NCBI RefSeq assembly: GCF_900291015.1
Contig: NZ_OLKL01000041.1
Location: 1-64,000, forward strand
Origin: Pseudomonas persica
GTDB taxonomy: Bacteria > Pseudomonadota > Gammaproteobacteria > Pseudomonadales > Pseudomonadaceae
DNA length: 64,000 bases
Direction of reading: 5' to 3'
Shown piece by piece: positions 27,262-35,049 of the stretch; position 1 is the first letter of the stretch, and every line of letters begins with the position of its first letter. Made by a program: the position numbers and the translations under genes. The notes below the pieces were generated by a model. The model searched no databases and was not told the origin of the DNA. It saw only the letters and a list, made by a program, of their open reading frames with translations.

Positions 27262-29736
27262 ATGACCCAACCCACCCCCTGCTACCACTGCGCCCTGCCC
27301 GTCCCCGCCGGCTGCCGCTTCACCGCCGTGGTCCTCGGCCAGCCCCGGCAGTTCTGCTGTCCCGGCTGCCAGGCGGTGGCCGAGTCGATCGTCGCCGGTG
27401 GCCTGGAGCACTACTATCAGCATCGCAGCGACAACAGCGCCAACCCCGAGGCCCTGCCCAGACAGCTGCAGGACGAACTGACGCTCTACGACCGCAGCGA
27501 CGTACAGCAAACCTTCGTTCGCCATGCTGGCAATCTGGCCGAAACCACCCTGCTGGTCGAAGGCATCAGCTGCGCCGCCTGCGGCTGGCTGATCGAAAAG
27601 CACCTGCGCAACCTGTCAGGCGTTGCCGAGGCGCGCCTGAACCTGTCCAACCACCGCCTGCTGCTGAACTGGGATGACAAGCAACTGCCGCTCTCGCGCC
27701 TGCTCGCCGAGCTGCGCCAGATCGGCTACGCGGCCCACCCCTACCAGCCCGACCAGGCCGCCGAGCAACTGGCCGGCGAAAACCGCAGCGCTCTGCGCCG
27801 CCTGGGCGTGGCCGGGCTGCTGTGGTTCCAGGCGATGATGGCGACCATGGCGACCTGGCCGGAATTCAACATCGACCTGTCGCCCGAACTACACACCATC
27901 CTGCGCTGGGTGGCGCTGTTCCTCACCATCCCCATCGTGTTCTACAGCTGCGCACCGTTCTTCAAGGGCGCGGCACGCGACCTGCGCACCCGCCACCTGA
28001 CCATGGACGTTTCGGTGTCACTGGCCATTGGCCTGGCCTTCGGCGCCGGTATCTGGACCGCCATCACCGGCAGCGGCGAGCTGTATTTCGACACCGTGGG
28101 CATGTTCGCGCTGTTCCTGCTCACTGGCCGCTACCTGGAGCGCCGCGCCCGCGAACGCACTGCCGCGGCCACTGCGCAACTGGTCAACTTGCTGCCGGCC
28201 TCTTGCCTGCGCCTGGACACCCTCGGCCGTAGCGAGCGGATCCTGCTCAGCGAACTGCAGTGCGGTGACACGGTGCAAGTGCTGCCAGGCGCGGTGATCC
28301 CTGCCGACGGGCGCATCGTCGAAGGTCGCTCCAGCGTCGATGAATCGTTGCTGACCGGCGAATACCTGCCGCAACCACGCCGGGTTGGCGAGCGGGTCAC
28401 CGGCGGCACCCTGAATGTCGAAAGCACCCTGAACGTGGCAGTCGAAGCCCTTGGTCACGACTCGCGGTTGTCGGCCATCGTCCGTCTGCTGGAACGCGCC
28501 CAGACCGAAAAGCCGCGCCTGGCCGAAATCGCCGACCGCGCCTCGCAGTGGTTTCTGCTGTTCTCGCTGCTGGCTGCCGCGGCCATCGGCCTGTGGTGGT
28601 GGCACCTGGACCCGTCACGGGCGTTCTGGATCGTACTGGCCATGCTGGTAGCAACCTGCCCCTGCGCGCTGTCCCTGGCCACGCCAACGGCGCTTACTGC
28701 GGCCACCGGCACCTTGCACAAGCTCGGCCTGCTGGTGACCCGTGGCCATGTGCTGGAAGGCCTGAACCAGATCGACACAGTGATTTTCGACAAGACCGGC
28801 ACACTGACCGAAGGCCGCCTGACCTTGCGCAGCATCCGCCCGCTCGGCAGCCTGCCCGCCGACCGCTGCCTGGCCTTGGCCGCAGCGCTGGAAAACCGTT
28901 CCGAACACCCCATCGCCCGCGCCTTCGGCCGCACCGCCACGCCTGCTGACGGGGTGCAAAGCGTACCGGGCCTGGGCCTGGAAGGGCTGGTCGAAGGCCA
29001 GCACCTGCGCATTGGCCAGGCCACCTTCGTCTGCGCCCTGAGCGGTGCGCAAATCCCCGGCGTGCCAGAGCCGCGCGGCCAGTGGCTGCTGCTGGGCGAC
29101 CGTCAGGGCCCCTTGGCCTGGTTCGGCCTGGACGACCGCCTGCGCGACGATGCCCCAGCCCTGCTGGCGGCCTGCAAGGCCCGTGGCTGGCGCACGCTGC
29201 TGTTGTCGGGCGACAGCTCGCCGATGGTTGCCGAAGTGGCCGCGCAGCTGGGCATCGACCAGGCCATCGGTGGCCTGCGCCCGGACGACAAACTGGACCG
29301 GCTGAAGGCGCTGCAGGCGGCCGGGCGCAAGGTGTTGATGCTGGGCGACGGGGTCAACGACGTACCGGTGCTGGCCGCCGCCGACATCAGCATCGCCATG
29401 GGCAGCGCCACCGACCTGGCCAAGACCAGCGCCGACGCCGTGCTGCTGTCCAACCGCCTGCAGGCGCTGGTACAGGCCTTCGAGCTGGCCCGCCGCACCC
29501 GCCGCAACATCCTCGAGAACCTGCTTTGGGCGACCCTGTATAATGGCCTGATGTTGCCGTTCGCCGCGCTCGGCTGGATCACCCCGGTGTGGGCAGCCAT
29601 CGGCATGTCGGTCAGTTCACTGATCGTGGTACTCAACGCCCTGCGCCTGACCCGCCTGCCGCCGGCATCGGGTTTGCCAACGAATGAAGCGCCCTTGCCC
29701 GGGAGGAAGTCACCATGCCCGCCCTCTATGTCATGA
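27262..29736 (+). CDS. ccoI: Copper-exporting P-type ATPase for cbb3 assembly, CcoI (FixI)
   Basis: This 824-residue P1B-type ATPase moves copper across the inner membrane for the oxidase. It has an N-terminal Cys-rich metal domain (CYHCALPV and FCCPGCQAV), a heavy-metal-associated domain with CAAC (C104-C107), eight membrane segments, the transport motif CPC (466-468), phosphorylation motif DKTGT (about 509-513) and hinge GDGVNDVPVLA. The extra N-terminal Cys domain is typical of CcoI rather than CopA. GTG at 27259 immediately precedes the ATG chosen at 27262. The end overlaps ccoS by 22 bases. Confidence 0.95.
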   Translation: MTQPTPCYHCALPVPAGCRFTAVVLGQPRQFCCPGCQAVAESIVAGGLEHYYQHRSDNSANPEALPRQLQDELTLYDRSDVQQTFVRHAGNLAETTLLVEGISCAACGWLIEKHLRNLSGVAEARLNLSNHRLLLNWDDKQLPLSRLLAELRQIGYAAHPYQPDQAAEQLAGENRSALRRLGVAGLLWFQAMMATMATWPEFNIDLSPELHTILRWVALFLTIPIVFYSCAPFFKGAARDLRTRHLTMDVSVSLAIGLAFGAGIWTAITGSGELYFDTVGMFALFLLTGRYLERRARERTAAATAQLVNLLPASCLRLDTLGRSERILLSELQCGDTVQVLPGAVIPADGRIVEGRSSVDESLLTGEYLPQPRRVGERVTGGTLNVESTLNVAVEALGHDSRLSAIVRLLERAQTEKPRLAEIADRASQWFLLFSLLAAAAIGLWWWHLDPSRAFWIVLAMLVATCPCALSLATPTALTAATGTLHKLGLLVTRGHVLEGLNQIDTVIFDKTGTLTEGRLTLRSIRPLGSLPADRCLALAAALENRSEHPIARAFGRTATPADGVQSVPGLGLEGLVEGQHLRIGQATFVCALSGAQIPGVPEPRGQWLLLGDRQGPLAWFGLDDRLRDDAPALLAACKARGWRTLLLSGDSSPMVAEVAAQLGIDQAIGGLRPDDKLDRLKALQAAGRKVLMLGDGVNDVPVLAAADISIAMGSATDLAKTSADAVLLSNRLQALVQAFELARRTRRNILENLLWATLYNGLMLPFAALGWITPVWAAIGMSVSSLIVVLNALRLTRLPPASGLPTNEAPLPGRKSPCPPSMS

Positions 29737-29930
29737 TCCCCGCGGCCCTGCTGCTGGTCGGCGTGGCCGTGTACATCTTCTTCTGGGCGGTGGACAGCGG
29801 CCAGTACGACGACTTGGAAAGCCCGGCCCACAGCATCCTGTTCGACGACCAGGACCCGCGCCACCAGGCGGCGGTGAAGCCTGACGACAGCCAGGCCGAC
29901 ACCGACAAGGAACCCCCACCCCGTGCCTGA
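29715..29930 (+). CDS. ccoS: cbb3 oxidase assembly protein CcoS
   Basis: This 71-residue protein has a single N-terminal membrane segment (about 5-26) with the family signature FFWAVDSGQYDDLESPAHSIL. CcoS is required for cofactor insertion in cbb3 oxidase. The start lies inside the end of ccoI and its stop overlaps the GTG of the next gene, so the three genes are translationally linked. Confidence 0.92.
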   Translation: MPALYVMIPAALLLVGVAVYIFFWAVDSGQYDDLESPAHSILFDDQDPRHQAAVKPDDSQADTDKEPPPRA

Positions 29931-30606
29931 CCTGCTGCCCCTGCTGGGCTCGGCGTTGATCCTCGGCCTGCTCGGCGGCGGCCACTGCCTGGGCATGTGC
30001 GGCGGCCTGATGGGCGCGCTGACCCTTGCCATCCCGCCCGAACAACGTGGCCGGCGCTTGCGCCTGCTGCTGGCGTACAACCTTGGGCGCATTCTCAGTT
30101 ATGCCGGTGCCGGCCTGCTGCTGGGCCTGGCCGGCTGGGCCGTGGCCAGCAGCCCGGCGGCGTTGGCGCTGCGGGTGGTGGCGGCGCTGCTGTTGATCGC
30201 CATGGGGCTGTACCTGGCCGGCTGGTGGAGCGGGCTGACCCGCATCGAGGCGCTGGGCCGGGGGCTGTGGCGGCATATACAACCGGTGGCGTCGCGCTTG
30301 CTGCCAGTATCCAGTGTGCCGCGGGCGTTGTTGCTGGGGGCCTTGTGGGGATGGTTGCCGTGCGGGTTGGTGTACAGCACATTGCTGTGGGCGGCCAGCC
30401 AGGGCAATGCCGGGTACAGTGCGGCATTGATGCTGGCGTTTGGCGTAGGGACCTGGCCGGTGTTGCTGGCCACGGGGCTAGCGGCTGAGCGAGTAAACAG
30501 ATTGTTGAAACGGCGCAGTGTACGGCTGGCGGGTGGCGTGCTGGTGATGCTGTTTGGGGTATGGACCCTGCCCGGGCCGCATCAGCATTGGTTGATGGGG
30601 CATTGA
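29923..30606 (+). CDS. TauE/SafE-type (DsbD_2-like) membrane protein at the end of ccoGHIS
   Basis: This 227-residue protein has about six membrane segments and the signature GGGHCLGMCGG near the N-terminus plus GWLPCGLVYS mid-protein; both are Cys-containing membrane motifs of the 'sulfite exporter TauE/SafE' group, related to DsbD. It is commonly found directly after ccoS. The link with cbb3 biogenesis, perhaps metal or thiol handling, is inferred from this coupling. The start is GTG at 29923, overlapping the ccoS stop by eight bases. Confidence 0.8.
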   Translation: MPDLLPLLGSALILGLLGGGHCLGMCGGLMGALTLAIPPEQRGRRLRLLLAYNLGRILSYAGAGLLLGLAGWAVASSPAALALRVVAALLLIAMGLYLAGWWSGLTRIEALGRGLWRHIQPVASRLLPVSSVPRALLLGALWGWLPCGLVYSTLLWAASQGNAGYSAALMLAFGVGTWPVLLATGLAAERVNRLLKRRSVRLAGGVLVMLFGVWTLPGPHQHWLMGH

Positions 30607-30610
30607 GGGG

Positions 30611-30710
30611 GCGCCGGCAAGCCAGCTCCCACAGGACTGCACAAGGCTTGAGGCTTGCACGGTCCCTGTGGGAGCGGGCTTGCCGGCGATTGGGCCGCAC
30701 GGCGGCCCCC
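30611..30710. repeat. REP pair (inverted), GCCGGCAAGCC type
   Basis: Two units in opposite orientation with arms GCCGGCAAGCC-GCTCCCACAGG, followed by a GGGCCGC..GCGGCCC hairpin. It lies between the TauE/SafE gene and hemN. Confidence 0.88.
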
Positions 30711-30730
30711 GATTGCACCGCCGATTCCCC

Positions 30731-30744
30731 TTGATACAAATCAA
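30731..30744 (+). promoter_or_regulatory. Anr box upstream of hemN
   Basis: TTGAT-ACAA-ATCAA is a perfect FNR/Anr site, centred about 70 bases before the hemN ATG. A CATAGACT stretch at about 30765-30772 could be the -10, giving the usual distance of about 41 bases. Anr activation of hemN at low oxygen is known in Pseudomonas. Confidence 0.9.
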
Positions 30745-30807
30745 CACAGATTCCTACAGACGGCCATAGACTCCGGGGCACTGCTGCTCTTTCCGGGGAC
30801 CGCCCTC

Positions 30808-32190
30808 ATGCTCGACGACCTACGTTGGGATACCGACCTGATCCGCCGCTACGACCTGGCCGGACCACGCTACACCTCTTACCCGACCGCCGTGCAACTG
30901 CACAGCGAAGTGGGCTCGTTCGACCTGCTCCACGCCCTGCGCGAGAGCCGTCGGGCCGTGCGCCCGCTGTCGCTGTACGTGCACGTGCCGTTCTGCGCCA
31001 ACATCTGCTACTACTGCGCCTGCAACAAGGTCATCACCAAGGACCGCGGCCGCGCCGCGCCCTACCTGCAGCGCCTGGAGCAGGAAATCCAGCTGATCGC
31101 CTGCCACCTCGACCCTAAACAGCGTGTTGAACAGCTGCATTTCGGCGGCGGCACACCGACCTTCCTCAGCCATGTGGAACTGCGCCAGCTGATGGCCACC
31201 CTGCGCCAGCATTTCCACCTGCTGGACGATGATTCCGGCGACTACGGCATCGAGATCGACCCGCGCGAAGCCGACTGGTCGACCATGGGCCTGCTCCGCG
31301 AGCTGGGCTTCAACCGCGTCAGCCTGGGCGTGCAGGACCTCGACCCGGCCGTGCAGCGCGCGGTCAACCGCCTGCAGAGCCTGGAACAGACCCGCACCCT
31401 GATCGAAGCCGCGCGCACCCTGCAGTTCCGCTCGATCAACCTCGACCTGATCTACGGCCTGCCCAAGCAAACCCCGGAAGGCTTTGCCCGCACCGTCGAA
31501 GAAGTGATCAACCTGCAACCCGACCGCCTGTCGGTGTTCAACTACGCCCACCTGCCCGAGCGTTTCATGCCGCAACGGCGCATCGACAGCAATGACCTGC
31601 CCAACGCGGCCGCCAAGCTGGAGATGCTGCACGCCACCATCGACCAGCTGACCGCAGCCGGTTACCGCTACATCGGTATGGACCACTTCGCCCTGCCCGA
31701 CGACGAGCTGGCCATCGCCCAGGAAGAAGGCAGCCTGCAACGCAACTTCCAGGGCTACACCACTCATGGGCACTGCGACCTGATCGGCCTGGGCGTATCG
31801 GCCATCAGCCAGATCGGCGACTTGTACTGCCAGAACAGCAGCGACCTCAACACCTACCAGGACAGCCTGTCCAACGCCCAGCTGGCCACCCAGCGCGGCT
31901 TGCTGTGCAATCACGACGACCGCATACGCCGGGCGGTGATCCAGCAGCTGATCTGCCATTTCGAGCTGGATTTCGCGCCGATCGAACAGGCCTTCACCAT
32001 CGATTTTCGCGGCTACTTCAACGACCTCTGGCCAGAATTGCTGACCTTGCAGCGCGACGGCCTGATCCGCCTGGACGACGAGGGCATCCGCATCCTGCCG
32101 GCCGGCCGCCTGCTGGCGCGCTCGGTGTGCATGGTGTTCGACGCCTACCTGGCGATGCACAACCGCCAGCGCTTTTCGCGGGTGATCTGA
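30808..32190 (+). CDS. hemN: Oxygen-independent coproporphyrinogen III dehydrogenase HemN
   Basis: This 460-residue radical SAM enzyme converts coproporphyrinogen III to protoporphyrinogen IX without oxygen, in the cytoplasm. The [4Fe-4S]/SAM motif CxxxCxxC is at C63, C67, C70 (CANICYYCAC), preceded by YVHVPF; later come HFGGGTPTFL and IGMDHFALPDDELA, which are typical of true HemN rather than HemW. The ATG at 30808 is chosen because the upstream frame crosses the Anr box. It supplies haem for the neighbouring oxidases under low oxygen. Confidence 0.96.
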   Translation: MLDDLRWDTDLIRRYDLAGPRYTSYPTAVQLHSEVGSFDLLHALRESRRAVRPLSLYVHVPFCANICYYCACNKVITKDRGRAAPYLQRLEQEIQLIACHLDPKQRVEQLHFGGGTPTFLSHVELRQLMATLRQHFHLLDDDSGDYGIEIDPREADWSTMGLLRELGFNRVSLGVQDLDPAVQRAVNRLQSLEQTRTLIEAARTLQFRSINLDLIYGLPKQTPEGFARTVEEVINLQPDRLSVFNYAHLPERFMPQRRIDSNDLPNAAAKLEMLHATIDQLTAAGYRYIGMDHFALPDDELAIAQEEGSLQRNFQGYTTHGHCDLIGLGVSAISQIGDLYCQNSSDLNTYQDSLSNAQLATQRGLLCNHDDRIRRAVIQQLICHFELDFAPIEQAFTIDFRGYFNDLWPELLTLQRDGLIRLDDEGIRILPAGRLLARSVCMVFDAYLAMHNRQRFSRVI

Positions 32191-32251
32191 AACCGAGTCG
32201 TTCAACCACATGGACAAGTTTCCTTGCCAGGCACACTATGGGCACAGCGAA

Positions 32252-32277
32252 GGCCCCGGCGCGCACCCGCCGGGGCC
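32252..32277 (+). terminator. GC hairpin between hemN and anr
   Basis: GGCCCCGGCG at 32252-32261 pairs perfectly with CGCCGGGGCC at 32268-32277 across a six-base loop. No T tract follows. It lies 62 bases after the hemN stop and about 100 bases before anr. Confidence 0.55.
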
Positions 32278-32375
32278 TGGCCGGTTCGCACCACAACAGC
32301 GCACGCTGGCCTACGACCTACGCCGTGAGTTACCCTTACGTCTTATGTGTGCTTTCCCACAAGGATCGAATGAAA

Positions 32376-33110
32376 ATGTCCGAGCCAGTCAAACTGCGCC
32401 CACACAACCAGGCTCATTGCAAGGACTGCAGCCTGGCCCCCCTGTGCCTGCCTCTGTCACTGAACCTGGAAGACATGGATGCACTGGACGAAATCGTCAA
32501 GCGTGGGCGGCCGCTGAAAAAAGGCGAGTTCCTGTTCCGCCAAGGTGACAATTTCGGCTCGGTCTACGCAGTACGTTCCGGCGCCCTGAAAACCTTCAGC
32601 CTCAGCGACAGCGGCGAAGAACAGATCACCGGCTTCCACCTGCCCAGCGAGCTGGTCGGCCTGTCGGGCATGGATACCGAGGCTTATCCGGTGTCGGCCC
32701 AGGCCCAGGAAACCACCTCGGTGTGCGAAATCCCGTTCGAGCGCCTCGACGAGCTGTCGGTGCAGTTGCCGCAGCTACGCCGCCAGCTGATGCGGGTTAT
32801 GAGCCGGGAAATCCGCGACGACCAGCAAATGATGCTGCTGCTGTCGAAAAAGACCGCCGACGAGCGTATTGCCACCTTCCTGGTCAACCTGTCGGCGCGC
32901 TTCCGTGCCCGCGGCTATTCGGCCAACCAGTTCCGCCTGAGCATGTCGCGCAACGAAATCGGCAATTACCTGGGCCTGGCGGTGGAAACCGTGTCGCGGG
33001 TGTTCACCCGCTTCCAGCAGAACGGCCTGATCCGTGCCGAAGGGAAGGAAGTGCACATCCTCGACCCGATCCAGCTATGCGCGCTGGCCGGCGGTGCAAT
33101 CGAGGCCTGA
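32376..33110 (+). CDS. anr: Oxygen-sensing transcriptional regulator Anr (FNR family)
   Basis: This 244-residue CRP/FNR regulator binds TTGAT-N4-ATCAA sites when its [4Fe-4S] cluster is intact at low oxygen. Cluster cysteines are visible at C15, C18 and C24 (HCKDCSLAPLC) and near C117 (SVCEIPF). The cAMP-binding-like fold runs about 30-150, then a dimer helix, and the DNA-recognition helix EIGNYLGLAVETVSRVF. Two in-frame ATGs lie at 32370 and 32376; I use the second, giving the usual 244 residues. Probable targets in this window are the first cco operon, hemN and perhaps ccoG. Confidence 0.96.
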   Translation: MSEPVKLRPHNQAHCKDCSLAPLCLPLSLNLEDMDALDEIVKRGRPLKKGEFLFRQGDNFGSVYAVRSGALKTFSLSDSGEEQITGFHLPSELVGLSGMDTEAYPVSAQAQETTSVCEIPFERLDELSVQLPQLRRQLMRVMSREIRDDQQMMLLLSKKTADERIATFLVNLSARFRARGYSANQFRLSMSRNEIGNYLGLAVETVSRVFTRFQQNGLIRAEGKEVHILDPIQLCALAGGAIEA

Positions 33111-33165
33111 GGCCGGCGTTTAGCGGGTATACTTGGGCATTGGTTTTCCCAGGATACCCGCAACA

Positions 33166-33714
33166 ATGCACAGCGACGCCTTCGACCTCAAAGCCCTGAT
33201 CCGCCCGGTAGTGGACTTCCCCAAACCCGGCGTGATCTTCCGCGACATCACCCAGCTGTTCCAGTCGCCGCGCGGGCTGCGCTATGTGGCCGACCAGTTC
33301 ATCGAGCGCTATGTCGAGGCCGAGTTCAGCCACATCGGCGCCATGGATGCGCGGGGCTTTCTGATCGGCTCGATCATCGCCCACCAGCTGAACAAGCCAC
33401 TGATCCTGTTCCGCAAACAGGGCAAGCTGCCGGCTGACGTGCTGAGCGAGGGTTACCAGACCGAGTACGGCGAAGCCTTCCTGGAAGTGCATGCCGACAG
33501 CCTGTGCGAAGGGGATTCGGTGTTGATCTTCGATGACTTGATTGCTACTGGCGGTACGCTGCTGGCAGCGGCCAGCCTGGTGCGTCGGACCGGGGCGCAG
33601 GTGTTCGAGGCAGCGGCGATCATTGATTTGCCGGAGCTGGACGGGTCGCGCCGGTTGCAGGCGGCGGGTGTGCCGACCTTCTGCCTCACTGAGTTTTCCC
33701 TCAGCGAATACTGA
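33166..33714 (+). CDS. apt: Adenine phosphoribosyltransferase
   Basis: This 182-residue enzyme salvages adenine with PRPP to AMP in the cytoplasm. The PRPP-binding motif VLIFDDLIATGGTL is visible near residues 122-135, and FPKPGVIFRDIT and GAMDARGFLIGS are typical Apt stretches. The length is standard. AGGAT lies upstream of the ATG. GGTATACT at 33125-33132 could be its -10. A hairpin and a REP pair follow. Confidence 0.95.
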   Translation: MHSDAFDLKALIRPVVDFPKPGVIFRDITQLFQSPRGLRYVADQFIERYVEAEFSHIGAMDARGFLIGSIIAHQLNKPLILFRKQGKLPADVLSEGYQTEYGEAFLEVHADSLCEGDSVLIFDDLIATGGTLLAAASLVRRTGAQVFEAAAIIDLPELDGSRRLQAAGVPTFCLTEFSLSEY

Positions 33715-33721
33715 GTATTCA

Positions 33722-33810
33722 GGGGCGCTTTGCGCCCCATCGCCGGCAAGCCAGCTTCCACGACCTGTGGGAGCTGGCTTGCCGGCGATGGGCCGCAAAG
33801 CGGCCCCGGC
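33722..33810. repeat. Hairpin plus REP pair between apt and recR
   Basis: GGGGCGC-TTT-GCGCCCC (33722-33738) right after the apt stop is a short perfect hairpin like the one after pvdS. It continues into two inverted REP units of the GCCGGCAAGCCAGCT type. The genes on both sides are convergent, so this may terminate both. Confidence 0.85.
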
Positions 33811-33819
33811 AATTCTGAA

Positions 33820-34422
33820 TCAGAGCGAAATCGGCCGCCGCCCCGCGAATGCATGGGCCAGAGTCCCACCATCGACCATCTCCAGCTCGCCCCCCAGCGG
33901 CACACCATGGGCAATCCGCGACGCCACCAGGCCCTTCTCGCTCAGCAACTGGGCAATGTAATGCGCCGTCGCCTCCCCTTCCACCGTCGGGTTGGTCGCC
34001 AGGATCACCTCGGTGAAGGTGCCTTGCTCCTCGATCCGCGCCATCAGCTGCGGAATCCCGATCGCCTCCGGCCCCAAGCCGTCCAGCGGCGACAAGTGGC
34101 CCTTGAGCACGAAGTAACGACCACGGTAGCCGGTCTGCTCCACCGCATACACATCGGTCGGCCCTTCGACCACACACAACTGGGTATCGTCACGGCGCGT
34201 GTCAGCGCATTGCAGGCACAGCTCCTGCTCGGTCAGGGTGCGGCACTGGCGGCAATGCCCAACCCCTTCCATGGCCTGGGTCAAGGCCTGGGCCAGGCGC
34301 AGGCCGCCACTGCGGTCACGCTCGAGCAGTTGCAAGGCCATGCGCTGGGCGGTTTTCTGGCCGACACCCGGGAGAATACGCAGGGCATCGATCAGTTGGC
34401 GGATGAGAGGGCTGAAGCTCAT
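33820..34422 (-). CDS. recR: Recombination mediator protein RecR
   Basis: This 200-residue protein works with RecF and RecO to load RecA at gaps. In order it shows a helix-hairpin-helix start (ILPGVGQKTAQRMAL), a C4 zinc finger (CRQCRTLTEQELCLQC), a Toprim domain (CVVEGPTDVYAVE) and the terminal Walker-B-like region (RIAHGVPLGGELEMVDGGTL). The ATG at 34422 is chosen by family length. The gene is downstream of ybaB but separated from it by a strong terminator and a REP pair. Confidence 0.96.
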   Translation of the reverse strand: MSFSPLIRQLIDALRILPGVGQKTAQRMALQLLERDRSGGLRLAQALTQAMEGVGHCRQCRTLTEQELCLQCADTRRDDTQLCVVEGPTDVYAVEQTGYRGRYFVLKGHLSPLDGLGPEAIGIPQLMARIEEQGTFTEVILATNPTVEGEATAHYIAQLLSEKGLVASRIAHGVPLGGELEMVDGGTLAHAFAGRRPISL

Positions 34423-34489
34423 GGGAAAGGCCTGACAAATCAATAAGAGGCGGTTTATACCCAGCGGGGGCAATGGCGTCAAATCAGAG

Positions 34490-34582
34490 GGCCCTATCGC
34501 CGGCAAGCCAGCTCCCACAGGTATAGCGCTGGCCTAGGGTTTTGCACCTGAGCTGTGGGAGCTGGCTTGCCGGCGATAGGGC
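34490..34582. repeat. REP pair (inverted) between recR and ybaB
   Basis: GGGCCCTATCGCCGGCAAGCC with GCTCCCACAG and its reverse complement flank a roughly 33-base spacer. It is the GCCGGCAAGCC family, nearly perfect over more than 30 bases per arm. Confidence 0.93.
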
Positions 34583-34595
34583 CGGACCTGCACAA

Positions 34596-34637
34596 GATAA
34601 AAAAAACCGCCGCTGAATCTCAGCGGCGGTTTTCGGT
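34596..34637 (-). terminator. Intrinsic terminator after ybaB
   Basis: A perfect 14-bp stem (34603-34616 with 34620-34633) around a three-base loop, followed on the minus strand by a run of eight T residues. It begins 13 bases after the ybaB stop codon. This is the clearest rho-independent terminator in the window and should end the dnaX-ybaB transcript before recR. Confidence 0.93.
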
Positions 34638-34649
34638 ATCGCAATGCCC

Positions 34650-34985
34650 TTAGAACGGCATCTTGAAGCCCGGCGGCAGTTGCATGCCGGCAGTCATGCT
34701 GCCCATCTTGTCCTGGCTGTTCTGCTCGACCTTGCGCACAGCGTCGTTCAGCGCAGCGGCGATCAGGTCTTCCAGTACTTCCTTGTCGTCTTCATCAGTC
34801 GACATCAGGCTCTGGTCGATGCTGACACGCTTGACGTCGTGACGACCGGTCATCACCACGCTCACCAGGCCGCCACCGGCCTGGCCGGTGACTTCGGCGT
34901 TGGCCAGCTCTTCCTGCATCTTCTGCATCTTTTCCTGCATCTGCTGGGCCTGCTTCATCAGGCCGGCCATGCCACCTTTCATCAT
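34650..34985 (-). CDS. ybaB: Nucleoid-associated protein YbaB/EbfC
   Basis: This 111-residue DNA-binding protein starts MMKGGMAGLMKQAQQMQEKM and has the family's amphipathic first helix, then beta strands around GGGLVSVVMTGRHDVKRVSID and a helical end. The usual length is about 110. GAGGT lies eight bases upstream of the ATG at 34985. It follows dnaX by about 64 bases in the conserved dnaX-ybaB-recR order. Confidence 0.95.
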   Translation of the reverse strand: MMKGGMAGLMKQAQQMQEKMQKMQEELANAEVTGQAGGGLVSVVMTGRHDVKRVSIDQSLMSTDEDDKEVLEDLIAAALNDAVRKVEQNSQDKMGSMTAGMQLPPGFKMPF

Positions 34986-35049
34986 GGGGGTATACCTCGA
35001 TTGGGTCATGTAATGCGGCCCGGCACCGGGCCGGCCGCATGGTTATCCG

